Assembly: GCA_026399075.1 (NCBI GenBank)
Contig: JAPLRR010000077.1
Location: forward strand, 1-64,000
Direction: 5' to 3'
Length of the DNA: 64,000 nt
Source of the DNA: Methylococcales bacterium
GTDB taxonomy: Bacteria > Pseudomonadota > Gammaproteobacteria > Methylococcales > Methylomonadaceae
Shown here in pieces: positions 27,124-35,183 of the stretch. The first letter of the stretch is position 1; each line of letters begins with the position of its first letter. The notes beneath the pieces are model-generated. The model ran no database searches. It saw only the letters and a list, made by a program, of their open reading frames with translations, and was not told where the DNA came from. A program made the position numbers and the translations under genes.

Positions 27124-28029
27124 ATGGAGAAACGCAGTATTCTTCACATGTTTGACCCCATGCCAAACAACAGCCCATTTGACATCAATATGGCTATGGA
27201 TGCAGGGTTTGATGTGCTCATGCCTTATAGCAATGTTAAATTGGACAGTGTTTATCGGCTCACCCAAGATGCTATTTTTTCCCGAGGCCCAGCTGGTGTA
27301 AAGCGCACAGCCATCTTTTTGGGAGGCCGTGATTTAGGCTTGGCGATGGATATGTTGGATACTTGCCAGCAAGCGATGGTGCCGCCCTTTGAAGTGTCTG
27401 TTTTCGCAGACCCCAGCGGTGCGTTTACGACAGCGGCTGCCCTAGTGGCTTGCGTGGAGAAAGCATTAAAAGATAAGCATGGTAAAAATTTAAGCGAGTG
27501 CAATGCGCTGGTTTTTGGCGGTACTGGCCCGGTTGGCATTGCAACGGGCATTATTGCTTCTTTAGCAGGCGCTAAGACGGCTTTGGTTGATCATTTGCTC
27601 TTAGAAAATGCAGAAGAGGTTGCTAAAGCTTACAACCGGCGTTTTGCTTGTACACTGACAGGCGCTTGCGCCAGCTCTGAGGCCGAAAAAATTCAGCTTG
27701 TCGCCAATGCGGATATTGTTTTTTGTGCCGCTAAAGCGGGTATACAGGTGTTAAGCTCTGCCGTACTGAAAGAAGCGCACCAGCTGAAGGTGGCTGGTGA
27801 TGTGAATGCTGTCCCCCCATTGGGAATAGAGGGCATAAAACGCAGTGACGCAGGTGCGCCATTAATCCATGCGGGCAATGCGCAAGGCGCAGTCGGCGTG
27901 GGCGCTTTAGCGGTGGGTAATGTCAAGTATCAGCTGCAAAATGAAATGTTGAAACTGATGTTGTCAACCGAGCGGCCTTTATACCTCGATTTTAGGCAAG
28001 CTTTTGACAAAGCTAGGGAAATAGTTTAG
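27124..28029 (+). CDS. mtdB: Methylene-H4MPT dehydrogenase paralogue, NAD-type motif
   Basis: 301 residues, collinear with the gene before it and sharing blocks such as PPFEVSVFADPSGAFTTAA and the loop GGTGPVG at the same positions. Where the first copy has Gly156-Arg157, this copy has Asp156-His157 (LVDHLLLENAEE). An acidic residue at the end of this strand usually binds the ribose hydroxyls of NAD and excludes NADP. It therefore probably uses NAD, or has another substrate. Preceded by AAGAGGAA. The pair ends in a terminator. Confidence 0.87.
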   Translation: MEKRSILHMFDPMPNNSPFDINMAMDAGFDVLMPYSNVKLDSVYRLTQDAIFSRGPAGVKRTAIFLGGRDLGLAMDMLDTCQQAMVPPFEVSVFADPSGAFTTAAALVACVEKALKDKHGKNLSECNALVFGGTGPVGIATGIIASLAGAKTALVDHLLLENAEEVAKAYNRRFACTLTGACASSEAEKIQLVANADIVFCAAKAGIQVLSSAVLKEAHQLKVAGDVNAVPPLGIEGIKRSDAGAPLIHAGNAQGAVGVGALAVGNVKYQLQNEMLKLMLSTERPLYLDFRQAFDKAREIV

Positions 28030-28063
28030 TCACCAAATCTGTATGGATTGAGATTATGTATGG

Positions 28064-28095
28064 CAGCATTTGGCGCCTATGCCAAATGCTGTTTT
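28064..28095 (+). terminator. Terminator of the mtdB pair
   Basis: CAGCATTTGGC (28064-28074) and GCCAAATGCTG (28081-28091) pair perfectly around a 6-base loop, and TTTT follows. It lies 34 bases after the stop codon of the second copy. Confidence 0.8.
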
Positions 28096-28392
28096 ACCTA
28101 CGGGCTAATGGGGGCCGACTTTTAGTGCCTTGGCCTATAAATCCAGCGCCCCTTGATCCTTTCACCCCCTATTTTTTGCACTAATATTTAAATGCTTATT
28201 GGCTTAGTTGCTACTTTAAGCTTTTTGCTGTGCTTCTGGTAAAAACCTGTATTGTTTCTGGATTTGTGGGCTTCAATTCCGGGGTCATGCTATATAATCA
28301 CACAAAATTGTAACCAGCTATCTCTGCATACCAACCATAATATTTTGGGCGGGCTCAAATTGGTCAACACAAAGAGGAATTAGGGTATCAAA
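28096..28392. other. Intergenic region before the metallophosphoesterase
   Basis: About 300 bases with no open frame of note. The end carries an AGAGGAA ribosome-binding site 15-20 bases before the ATG. No clear promoter was recognised. Confidence 0.4.
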
Positions 28393-29073
28393 ATGAGCCG
28401 ACATAACAGAATTCTATTTGCGGGTGATCCGCATGGAAATTTTAAGCCCATCATTGCTGCCGCCCAAAAATATCAACCCGAAGCGGTTATTTTGCTTGGG
28501 GATTATGATTTGGAAATGCCGCTAGAAGATTGTTTGGCCGAAATTATCGGTGTAACCGATATTTGGTGGATTGCTGGGAACCATGATTTTGAAACGCCAA
28601 GTAAATATCACAATCTCTTTAACTCCGCTTTTTCTGACAAAGACTTACATTTGAAAGTGACCGAGATTGCCGGGCTTAGGGTTGCCGGGTTAAGCGGTAT
28701 TTTTTTGGGTCGGGTATGGTATCCCCCGCAACCGCCGAAATGGTCAGGTAAACAGCATTATCTTCATCATCAGCCCTCAAACAGTAAAAATGTGGGTATG
28801 TCTTTAAAATACAAATCCGCGATTTGGCATGACGAATTTGAGGCTTTAAAAGCGCTGAAAGCAGATATTTTGGTGACCCATGAGGCGCCAGGTTCGCATC
28901 GGCATGGTTTTAAGGTTATTGGCGAATTGGCCGCAGCCATGGGCGTAAAGCATATTTTTCATGGGCATCTTCATGAAAATTATGCCAGCACCCTGAGAAA
29001 CAACATAAAGGTTTGTGGTGTGGCTAATAGCGCCGTGACAAATTTGCTGGGCTATGCCCTAAGCGAAAAATGA
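28393..29073 (+). CDS. Calcineurin-like metallophosphoesterase
   Basis: 226 residues. All metal-binding motifs of the family are in order: GDPHGN, GDYD, GNHD, THEAPGS and GHLHE. It would hydrolyse phosphoesters with two metal ions. The first motif has Pro in GDPHG where GDxHG is usual, which fits. The substrate is unknown; the compact size without extra domains suits nucleotide or phosphoprotein substrates. A bidirectional terminator separates it from the convergent beta-helix gene. Confidence 0.85.
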   Translation: MSRHNRILFAGDPHGNFKPIIAAAQKYQPEAVILLGDYDLEMPLEDCLAEIIGVTDIWWIAGNHDFETPSKYHNLFNSAFSDKDLHLKVTEIAGLRVAGLSGIFLGRVWYPPQPPKWSGKQHYLHHQPSNSKNVGMSLKYKSAIWHDEFEALKALKADILVTHEAPGSHRHGFKVIGELAAAMGVKHIFHGHLHENYASTLRNNIKVCGVANSAVTNLLGYALSEK

Positions 29074-29195
29074 GCAGTGGCTATATTAACGATGCTTAGG
29101 TAGCTATAGGATTGCCATTATTTAATGGCTAAAGATCGCTTAACGCTTATCAGGGAAGGGTCTAGTTGGTTGCTTGGCGCGTTATTCCAAACGGC

Positions 29196-29236
29196 CTATC
29201 GGGATCAAAAACCGTGTTTTGATCCCGATAGTTTTT
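29196..29236. terminator. Bidirectional terminator, 15-bp stem
   Basis: CTATCGGGATCAAAA (29196-29210) and TTTTGATCCCGATAG (29217-29231) pair perfectly around ACCGTG; TTTTT follows on the plus strand. It ends the convergent metallophosphoesterase and beta-helix genes. It lies 4 bases beyond the stop codon of the latter. Confidence 0.88.
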
Positions 29237-29239
29237 GTA

Positions 29240-31678
29240 TTAAGGGGCTACTGCGGAAGCACCCAAGTCATTGGCGTTGGCACGTGGAACAGCTATGCTG
29301 AGTAATGGGTTTGCGTGGTTAGGCTGAAATTCATAATCTAGCGTCAATCCATCCAATTCAGCAGGTAAGGCTTGGCCAGCATCCAATAATGCAGCGTTGC
29401 CTGCACCAGGAATTAGGCTGGTGCTATCTACTGGCGATGTTATGTCACCGATAAGGTTACTTATCCCATCAATCACACCCATACCTGCTAAGCCAGTAAT
29501 TTCAGCCGCATCAAAACCATGCGGTTGCCAGTCGCCGCTAATCCAATTTTTACCCAAATTGATATTTTCAAAATCGTGGCGTGCCAGATAATAATCGGGG
29601 CGCGGTGAATTTGCATCCTTAGATTGCAAAAGGAATATGTTATTAAAGGCTTCAATTTTTGTGGTAGGCGTGGTTAACAATGAACCATAACCCATATCAA
29701 AAATCGTGGTGCGTTGAAATGGTTTGCTGTCGGCATGGGTCGACACGGTGTTGTTGAAGAAGTAAAGTTTGCCTTGGCGCACCCTTAAGTTGTTATCCCC
29801 GCCTTCGTCACCACCAAAATGGATGGGCGCATAAGCACCTTGGCCAATGTTAAGGTTATTGCTGATAAAGTTTCCATAAACATAGGTTTTTTGGAATTGT
29901 TTATAGGCTTTGACCACTTCCGAACGGGGCGGCATGTCTGCGGCGCTGTAAGCGGCGACGTATGCATCCCAAGCGGCGGGCATAAAGCTGGTGTCGTAAC
30001 TTTGTGGCTCAACAAAATCCAATATGCGGGCGCCCTGTGAGAACCAGTTGTATCGCACTACACTACCAACTGAACGGTCTTTAAACATCCCCCCGATAGA
30101 ACCGTCACGGTTAGGGCCAAAATAGTTGAATTGCGCGGTCATGCCGATGGTTTGTATGTACATGGCGTGTACGCTTTCGGAATGGGTGGCCGCTCCAGGC
30201 ACATCAACCGCCCCGTTGCCGTGGACATAATTGCTTTCAATCAAAAGATTACGGCTGGTTTGGGATTCGTAGTCGCGTGAATTCGCAAACACGGCATGGC
30301 CGCAATTTTCTATTTCATTGCCACGGATAGTAATGTTATCGCCTTTTTGCAAGCGGATACAGGCGGCAAATCCATCATGGTGCGCTGTGTTACCGTTAGC
30401 GCCGGTAAAGGTGGTGAACTGGTTTGTACCGGTCAGATGTAAGCCTTCAATAATAATGTTTGAAGGTTTAACGCCCCAGTCTTTATGCTGAATGGTAATC
30501 AAACCTAAGGGTTCCAGGACAAACACACCCTCAGCATTGTAACTTCTTGGATTGTCATTTTGAAATGCCAAGTCTGGGCGGGTGCTTGCATTTTCACCGG
30601 TGATGGTTGGCAATAGTTTATCACCCACATTGGGGCCGCCCGGAACACCGCATAACTTGATTGGTTCGGCAACAGTGCCAGATGCACTTAATAAAATTTT
30701 GTCGGCATAAGGTTCCGCACGCCAATGGACACGCACCACATCGCCGGGTTGTAAATTATTCCAGTCAACATCGCTCAATGTAGGGTAGGGTAGGCCAGTG
30801 CCGACTTCCAAGGTGGCTGCCGTAGCTGAAGGCGAGCAATCCACCGCCTTAGGGGCGGGGCTGTTCGGGACGGGGGCGCTCAAATCGGATACATAACCCG
30901 GTGCAGGTGTTGTGCTTGGGCTTGTAGACGGGTCTGGTGTTGGGCTTGGGCCTGTTGATGGCGTTGGCGCTGGAGTTGGTGTTACACCTGTTGAACTGAT
31001 GGTGTAGTGGCCTGCGACGTTCCAGACATCATAAATGGTGATGTCAAAGGTCGTTTTGCCATCACATAAATACGCAGTGGACGCCACGCCGCTGGTGGAT
31101 GGGTTGCTTGCGATATGAAGCTTTAAGTTGGGGTTGCTTGGGGCGGCAACAGTGGCGGTTACTGGCGCAAAACAATTGGCGGGTTGGGGAATGGTATAGC
31201 TGGTGATGTCGGGGTCGAAAGCGGGGCTAAGGCCGGCGATGTCCAACGCGCTTAACTTGCCGCTGACAGGGCTGGCTGGAGCGGGTTCGGGTGTTCCTGC
31301 TCCCGTGGAGGTAATGGTGTAATGGCCAACTTCGTTCCAGACATCATAAATGCTGATGTCAAAGGACGTTTTGCCGTCACATAAATAAGCGGTGGATGCT
31401 GTGCCGCTGCTCGCTGTGTTACCCGCTATAAAGATTTTTAGGTTAGGGTTGCTTGGGTCTTCGACCGTGGCGGTAACGGGTGCAAAGCAATCGGCAGGTT
31501 GGGCAATGGTATAGGCGGTGATGTTCGGGTCGAAAGCAGGGCTGAGGCCTGCAATGTTCAGGGTGCTTAATTTACCGCTGACGGGGGTGTCAGCCAAGGC
31601 AGTGCCTGCATAGCCTGGGGCGGTGACGGTTAAAGCCAAGGCGATGGCTTTGCTTAGTGTGTTTAACGGTGTTTTCAT
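29240..31678 (-). CDS. Secreted beta-helix protein with two cadherin-like repeats
   Basis: 812 residues with a Sec signal peptide (cleavage near ALADT). Two tandem repeats of about 95-100 residues follow (VSGKLS.L.IAGLSPAFDP..T.YTI), each with a cysteine pair; they resemble the cadherin-like beta-sandwich family. A linker of about 35 residues is rich in Pro, Thr and Ser. The remaining 530 residues look like a right-handed parallel beta helix (repeated ITIRGNEIENCG, LLIESNYVHGNG). This could bind or cleave an acidic polysaccharide. No lyase catalytic set was assigned. No membrane anchor is seen. Confidence 0.78.
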   Translation of the reverse strand: MKTPLNTLSKAIALALTVTAPGYAGTALADTPVSGKLSTLNIAGLSPAFDPNITAYTIAQPADCFAPVTATVEDPSNPNLKIFIAGNTASSGTASTAYLCDGKTSFDISIYDVWNEVGHYTITSTGAGTPEPAPASPVSGKLSALDIAGLSPAFDPDITSYTIPQPANCFAPVTATVAAPSNPNLKLHIASNPSTSGVASTAYLCDGKTTFDITIYDVWNVAGHYTISSTGVTPTPAPTPSTGPSPTPDPSTSPSTTPAPGYVSDLSAPVPNSPAPKAVDCSPSATAATLEVGTGLPYPTLSDVDWNNLQPGDVVRVHWRAEPYADKILLSASGTVAEPIKLCGVPGGPNVGDKLLPTITGENASTRPDLAFQNDNPRSYNAEGVFVLEPLGLITIQHKDWGVKPSNIIIEGLHLTGTNQFTTFTGANGNTAHHDGFAACIRLQKGDNITIRGNEIENCGHAVFANSRDYESQTSRNLLIESNYVHGNGAVDVPGAATHSESVHAMYIQTIGMTAQFNYFGPNRDGSIGGMFKDRSVGSVVRYNWFSQGARILDFVEPQSYDTSFMPAAWDAYVAAYSAADMPPRSEVVKAYKQFQKTYVYGNFISNNLNIGQGAYAPIHFGGDEGGDNNLRVRQGKLYFFNNTVSTHADSKPFQRTTIFDMGYGSLLTTPTTKIEAFNNIFLLQSKDANSPRPDYYLARHDFENINLGKNWISGDWQPHGFDAAEITGLAGMGVIDGISNLIGDITSPVDSTSLIPGAGNAALLDAGQALPAELDGLTLDYEFQPNHANPLLSIAVPRANANDLGASAVAP
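30996..31596 (-). repeat. Tandem coding repeat, two units
   Basis: The two beta-sandwich units of the beta-helix protein are direct repeats at DNA level, each about 300 bases, with close matches at the start (GTCAGCGGCAAG type) and around the Cys-Asp-Gly-Lys-Thr segment. They indicate an internal duplication. Confidence 0.75.
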
Positions 31679-32095
31679 GACGGTCTAGTCCTCTTAAAAT
31701 AATTTAGTGTGGGTGTATGAGTTTGCTCTGACAAGCCGTGGAAAAATCCCTCTGCGCAGCTTTTAAAGCGGTGATCGGTTACTGCGTGATGCAAATGGGT
31801 TGTCTTGGTTAATGGTTTTGAAACCAGCGGGTGGTGCTGGGCATGGACTGTAGTATCCGCCCCCAAGGTATCAATCAGATTTTCTGATTGTTTCAATTGT
31901 TGCGGTTAGATCCGTGCGGGGGAATTTGGGGGATGAAGGGTTTTTTTTCGGTAAATAGTCAATTTATTCCATTAGGTTATTTATTGCTTGGTGGTTTACG
32001 CGCTTTAATTGTTTCAATCGTTTCAATCGCTGACTATATGGCTATTTAACTGTCATAATTGCAGGCATTGCATGGACACGTTAAAGGATCTAATC
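31679..32095. other. Divergent intergenic region with GTTTCAAT repeats
   Basis: About 415 bases between divergent genes. GTTTCAAT occurs three times on the plus strand, at 31890-31897, 32011-32018 and 32020-32027; the last two are 9 bases apart. They lie 70-210 bases before the response regulator start and may be its binding sites. A 73-residue minus-strand frame (31675-31896) lacks support. Confidence 0.45.
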
Positions 32096-32812
32096 ATGAC
32101 AGAATTACCTAAAATACTTTTTGTAGACGACGAACAAGACCTAAGGGATATTGCGCTTGAGTATTTCGGTATCCAATATAAAGTCATGACCGCCGAAAGT
32201 GCCGAAGCGGCCCGTAAGGTTTTCCAAATGACGCCGCCTAATGTCGCGATTTTAGATGTGCGGATGCCAGGCGAAGACGGTTTGTCATTGGCGCGTTGGA
32301 TCCGTGAAAACTATCCACAAACGGGTATTGTGATGTTGACTACGGCGGCAGAAGTGGTGGATAGGATCATTGGCCTGGAATTGGGGGCAGACGACTATAT
32401 TGCCAAGCCTTTTGATTTACGTGAGCTGGCGGCGCGGGTAAAAAGTGTCTTGAGGCGGGCTTTTACCAAGACCGAAGCCGTTCAGCAAACGGCGCTGGAC
32501 AAACCGCACAGGTTCCGCATCGGCCAGTGCGACCTAGATTTACGGGAGCATAGCTTATACGGGCAGGACGGGGCAGAAATTGCGATAACTTCAATGGAAT
32601 TTGATTTGTTGAAGGTTTTTGTTGAGCACCCCAATAAAGTCATGAACCGTGACCAAATTATGGCACTAGCTTGCCATCGGGATTGGGATGTTTATGACCG
32701 CTCCATTGATTTGCGGGTAATGCGTTTGCGGCGAAAAATCGAAGTTGACCCTGATAAGCCCGAAATTTTAAAAACAGTGCGGGGCGCGGGCTATATGCTG
32801 CTGTTGCCATGA
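32096..32812 (+). CDS. OmpR/PhoB-family response regulator
   Basis: 238 residues from the ATG at 32096, which has an AAAGGA ribosome-binding site; the open frame to 32009 adds non-family sequence. The receiver domain has DDE near the start, phospho-acceptor Asp in AILDVRMPGEDG, and Lys in IAKPFDL. The C-terminal winged helix (about 140-235) has the RGAGYML ending of the OmpR class. It pairs with the hybrid kinase that follows with a 4-base overlap. GTTTCAAT repeats upstream could be its operators. The signal is unknown. Confidence 0.92.
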   Translation: MTELPKILFVDDEQDLRDIALEYFGIQYKVMTAESAEAARKVFQMTPPNVAILDVRMPGEDGLSLARWIRENYPQTGIVMLTTAAEVVDRIIGLELGADDYIAKPFDLRELAARVKSVLRRAFTKTEAVQQTALDKPHRFRIGQCDLDLREHSLYGQDGAEIAITSMEFDLLKVFVEHPNKVMNRDQIMALACHRDWDVYDRSIDLRVMRLRRKIEVDPDKPEILKTVRGAGYMLLLP

Positions 32813-34806
32813 GCCTTGGCCAGCGTGATGCCGCCAAATCGCCAGTAGAAATCCGTTTTCACCGCCTGTGCATTAACATTATGCTGCCGCTGTTTGCCTT
32901 GGTTGCACTCTTGGCTGTTGCTGAACATATTGTGCTCCTTGACCAAGCGTCCCAATTGCCCATCAAGCAAAACACTGTTTTTCTTGATGTTGGCAAGCCC
33001 ACTGCCACAACAACAATGCCTGATGACAATCAGCCCAGTTTTGAAAGTCTGAAGGCGATGATAAATTGGCACCTATTGCCTTATGGTCTGATATTTCTGG
33101 CATTGTGGGCAACATTGCTGGTTTCGCTTTATGCCTTACGGCGCACATTTATTACCCCGGCCTTAGCTTTGGCTGATTATCTGCAACGGGCCTGCCATCA
33201 ACAAGCACCTGACGAACCAATCGTGCCGATTTTTTGGCAACCAACCTTGGACAGTATCGCCCAGTGTTTTGGCCAGCACCGGGAGGCCCTGCAAAAATTG
33301 CAGGCGGACGAAGCTTTCAAACGGGCGGTAGTTGATAATTCTATGCTGGCGGTTATTTCCATGAGCCAAGAAGGCTTGGTCACCGAGTTCAACTGTGCTG
33401 CGGAACAAGTGTTCGGTTTTAATGCCGCACAAATTGTGGGTCAGGATTTGGCGGACATGATTATTCCTGAACATTATCGGGCGGCACATCGGGCTGGCTT
33501 GCTACGGTTTTTGGCAACAGGCCAGGGCAAGGCCATTGGTGTCCATTTGGAGCTGAATGCCTTACACGCTAAAGGCCATGAATTTCCAATAGAGCTGACT
33601 ATTTTTGTTACACCGGTTGACCAGAACCTTTCCTATACGGCTTTTGTTGCCGACAATACCCAACGCAAGCTGGCCGAAGAACAAGTGGCCCAGCAACGGG
33701 AGGCATTGCTGCAAAGTGAAAGGCTTTCAGCCATGGGCGCGTTGTTGGCTGGTGTTGCCCATGAGCTGAATAATCCGCTGGCCATATTGATGGGGCGGGC
33801 GGCATTGCTGGAAGCCAAAACCACAGATTCTGACGTGCAAGCCGATGCTGAGCGTATCCGCATTGCCGCAGACCGTTGCGGGCGTATCGTCAAAACTTTT
33901 TTGGCTATGGCACGCCAAGAGCCTGTGCAACGGAAATGGTCTTTGCTCAATGAAGTGGTGACCAGTGCCGGCGAATTGTTAAATTACAGTTTACGTTCGG
34001 GTGGGATAAAGCTGTCCTTAGAATTGGATTCGAGTTTGCCGCTAGTGGAAATGGATGCGGACAAAATAGGCCAAGTGCTGGTCAATTTAATGGTCAATGC
34101 CCAGCAAGCCTTGTCCTCGGTTTCCAGTACCCGAACCTTGCTGATTAAAACGGGCCGTGAAGGCGGGCAGCAGTTTATACGGGTGGTGGATAATGGTTTG
34201 GGGGTGCCGGAACCCGTTAAGGTGCGTATCTTTGAGCCGTTTTTTACGACCAAAAAAGAGGGGGTTGGCACAGGTATTGGTTTGTCAGTCAGTCGGGCGA
34301 TTTTGCGTGAACATGGTGGTGAGTTGGTGTTGGAAAGCACCACAGGCGGCGCCTCATTTAAGTTGAGCTTACCAGAGGGGGCGAAAACGGGGCGTATCAG
34401 TTATGATCGCCCCCAAATCAGGAATACCGACAGTCAACATGAAGGGACAGTGCTGATTGTTGATGACGAGGAAGAGGTCGCGGCCGTATTGGCGGACATT
34501 TTACGTTCAGCGGGATATGAGGTGCATATCGCCAGTAGTGGCAATGCCGCAATCGAATGGCTGGAAGAATATCCCTGTGACCTACTGTTTTCTGATGTGA
34601 GAATGCCTGATATGGACGGCATTACCCTATGGCGGACTTTACGGCTGCGTCACCCTGGATTGGTCAGTCACATGGCTTTAATTACTGGAGATACCTTGTC
34701 TGCCAGTATTGCGCCATTGATAGCAGAAACTGGATTGCCCTATTTGGAAAAACCGTTTCTTCCTGAGGAAGTCTTGCAGTTAGCCGCGCGTATTGAGGTT
34801 AATTGA
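32809..34806 (+). CDS. Hybrid sensor histidine kinase with C-terminal receiver
   Basis: 665 residues. Two membrane helices (about 20-45 and 85-110) border a short periplasmic loop. A PAS domain (about 165-290) precedes the dimerisation domain with the phospho-accepting His in VAHELNNPLAI, the ATPase domain (EPFFTTKKEGVGTGIGLS), and a C-terminal receiver with Asp in LLFSDVRMPDMDG. No HPt domain follows, so phosphate must reach the adjacent regulator directly or through another HPt protein. The ATG overlaps the regulator stop (ATGA). Confidence 0.92.
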   Translation: MSLGQRDAAKSPVEIRFHRLCINIMLPLFALVALLAVAEHIVLLDQASQLPIKQNTVFLDVGKPTATTTMPDDNQPSFESLKAMINWHLLPYGLIFLALWATLLVSLYALRRTFITPALALADYLQRACHQQAPDEPIVPIFWQPTLDSIAQCFGQHREALQKLQADEAFKRAVVDNSMLAVISMSQEGLVTEFNCAAEQVFGFNAAQIVGQDLADMIIPEHYRAAHRAGLLRFLATGQGKAIGVHLELNALHAKGHEFPIELTIFVTPVDQNLSYTAFVADNTQRKLAEEQVAQQREALLQSERLSAMGALLAGVAHELNNPLAILMGRAALLEAKTTDSDVQADAERIRIAADRCGRIVKTFLAMARQEPVQRKWSLLNEVVTSAGELLNYSLRSGGIKLSLELDSSLPLVEMDADKIGQVLVNLMVNAQQALSSVSSTRTLLIKTGREGGQQFIRVVDNGLGVPEPVKVRIFEPFFTTKKEGVGTGIGLSVSRAILREHGGELVLESTTGGASFKLSLPEGAKTGRISYDRPQIRNTDSQHEGTVLIVDDEEEVAAVLADILRSAGYEVHIASSGNAAIEWLEEYPCDLLFSDVRMPDMDGITLWRTLRLRHPGLVSHMALITGDTLSASIAPLIAETGLPYLEKPFLPEEVLQLAARIEVN

Positions 34807-35183
34807 GGGGCATTTAAGTACGGGGAACAAACTACCGATGAAATCGTCAGGCTTAAATAAGGCGCAAAAATAAACCCCACAAAAATAGGATGTGCTTATT
34901 GTGTAGCTTATTTATTGCGGGTTGCCTTAGCGGGCACAAAGGGGGCTGATGGAATAACTTGCGCATTTGTAGGGGTGGAATTCCCCTTGTGTGGATAAAT
35001 CCACCCCTACCATGTTAGCTAGTGGTTTTTCAGTGGCGCTATAGTTAAGCACGTTCCTTCGTTATGCAGTGTGGCGACTGCCAAGCTGTAACGTGTTGGC
35101 CCCTAAAACCTTACTTGGTGATTATGGCAGAGCCTTTTGCTTAAGGTAACAAAACGAAAACGCCCGTAATCAAGGGTTTAACC
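34807..35183. other. Intergenic region between convergent genes
   Basis: About 375 bases without a reading frame. Its main feature is the palindrome at 34969-35010. No clear rho-independent terminator with a T-run was found. Confidence 0.45.
34969..35010. repeat. GTAGGGGYG-type palindrome, copy 2
   Basis: GTAGGGGTGGA (34969-34979) and TCCACCCCTAC (35000-35010) form a perfect 11-bp inverted repeat. It shares the GTAGGGG...CCCCTAC ends with the element at 20053-20103. It lies between convergent genes, a usual place for REP-like repeats. Confidence 0.65.

Noticed and set aside
30996-31596. Repeats in the beta-helix gene as a CRISPR or mobile array
   Set aside because: The units are in frame and encode a protein domain; there are no spacers.
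31675-31896. 73-residue open frame on the minus strand before the beta-helix gene
   Set aside because: It lies in the leader and promoter region, has no recognisable family feature and is best explained as chance.
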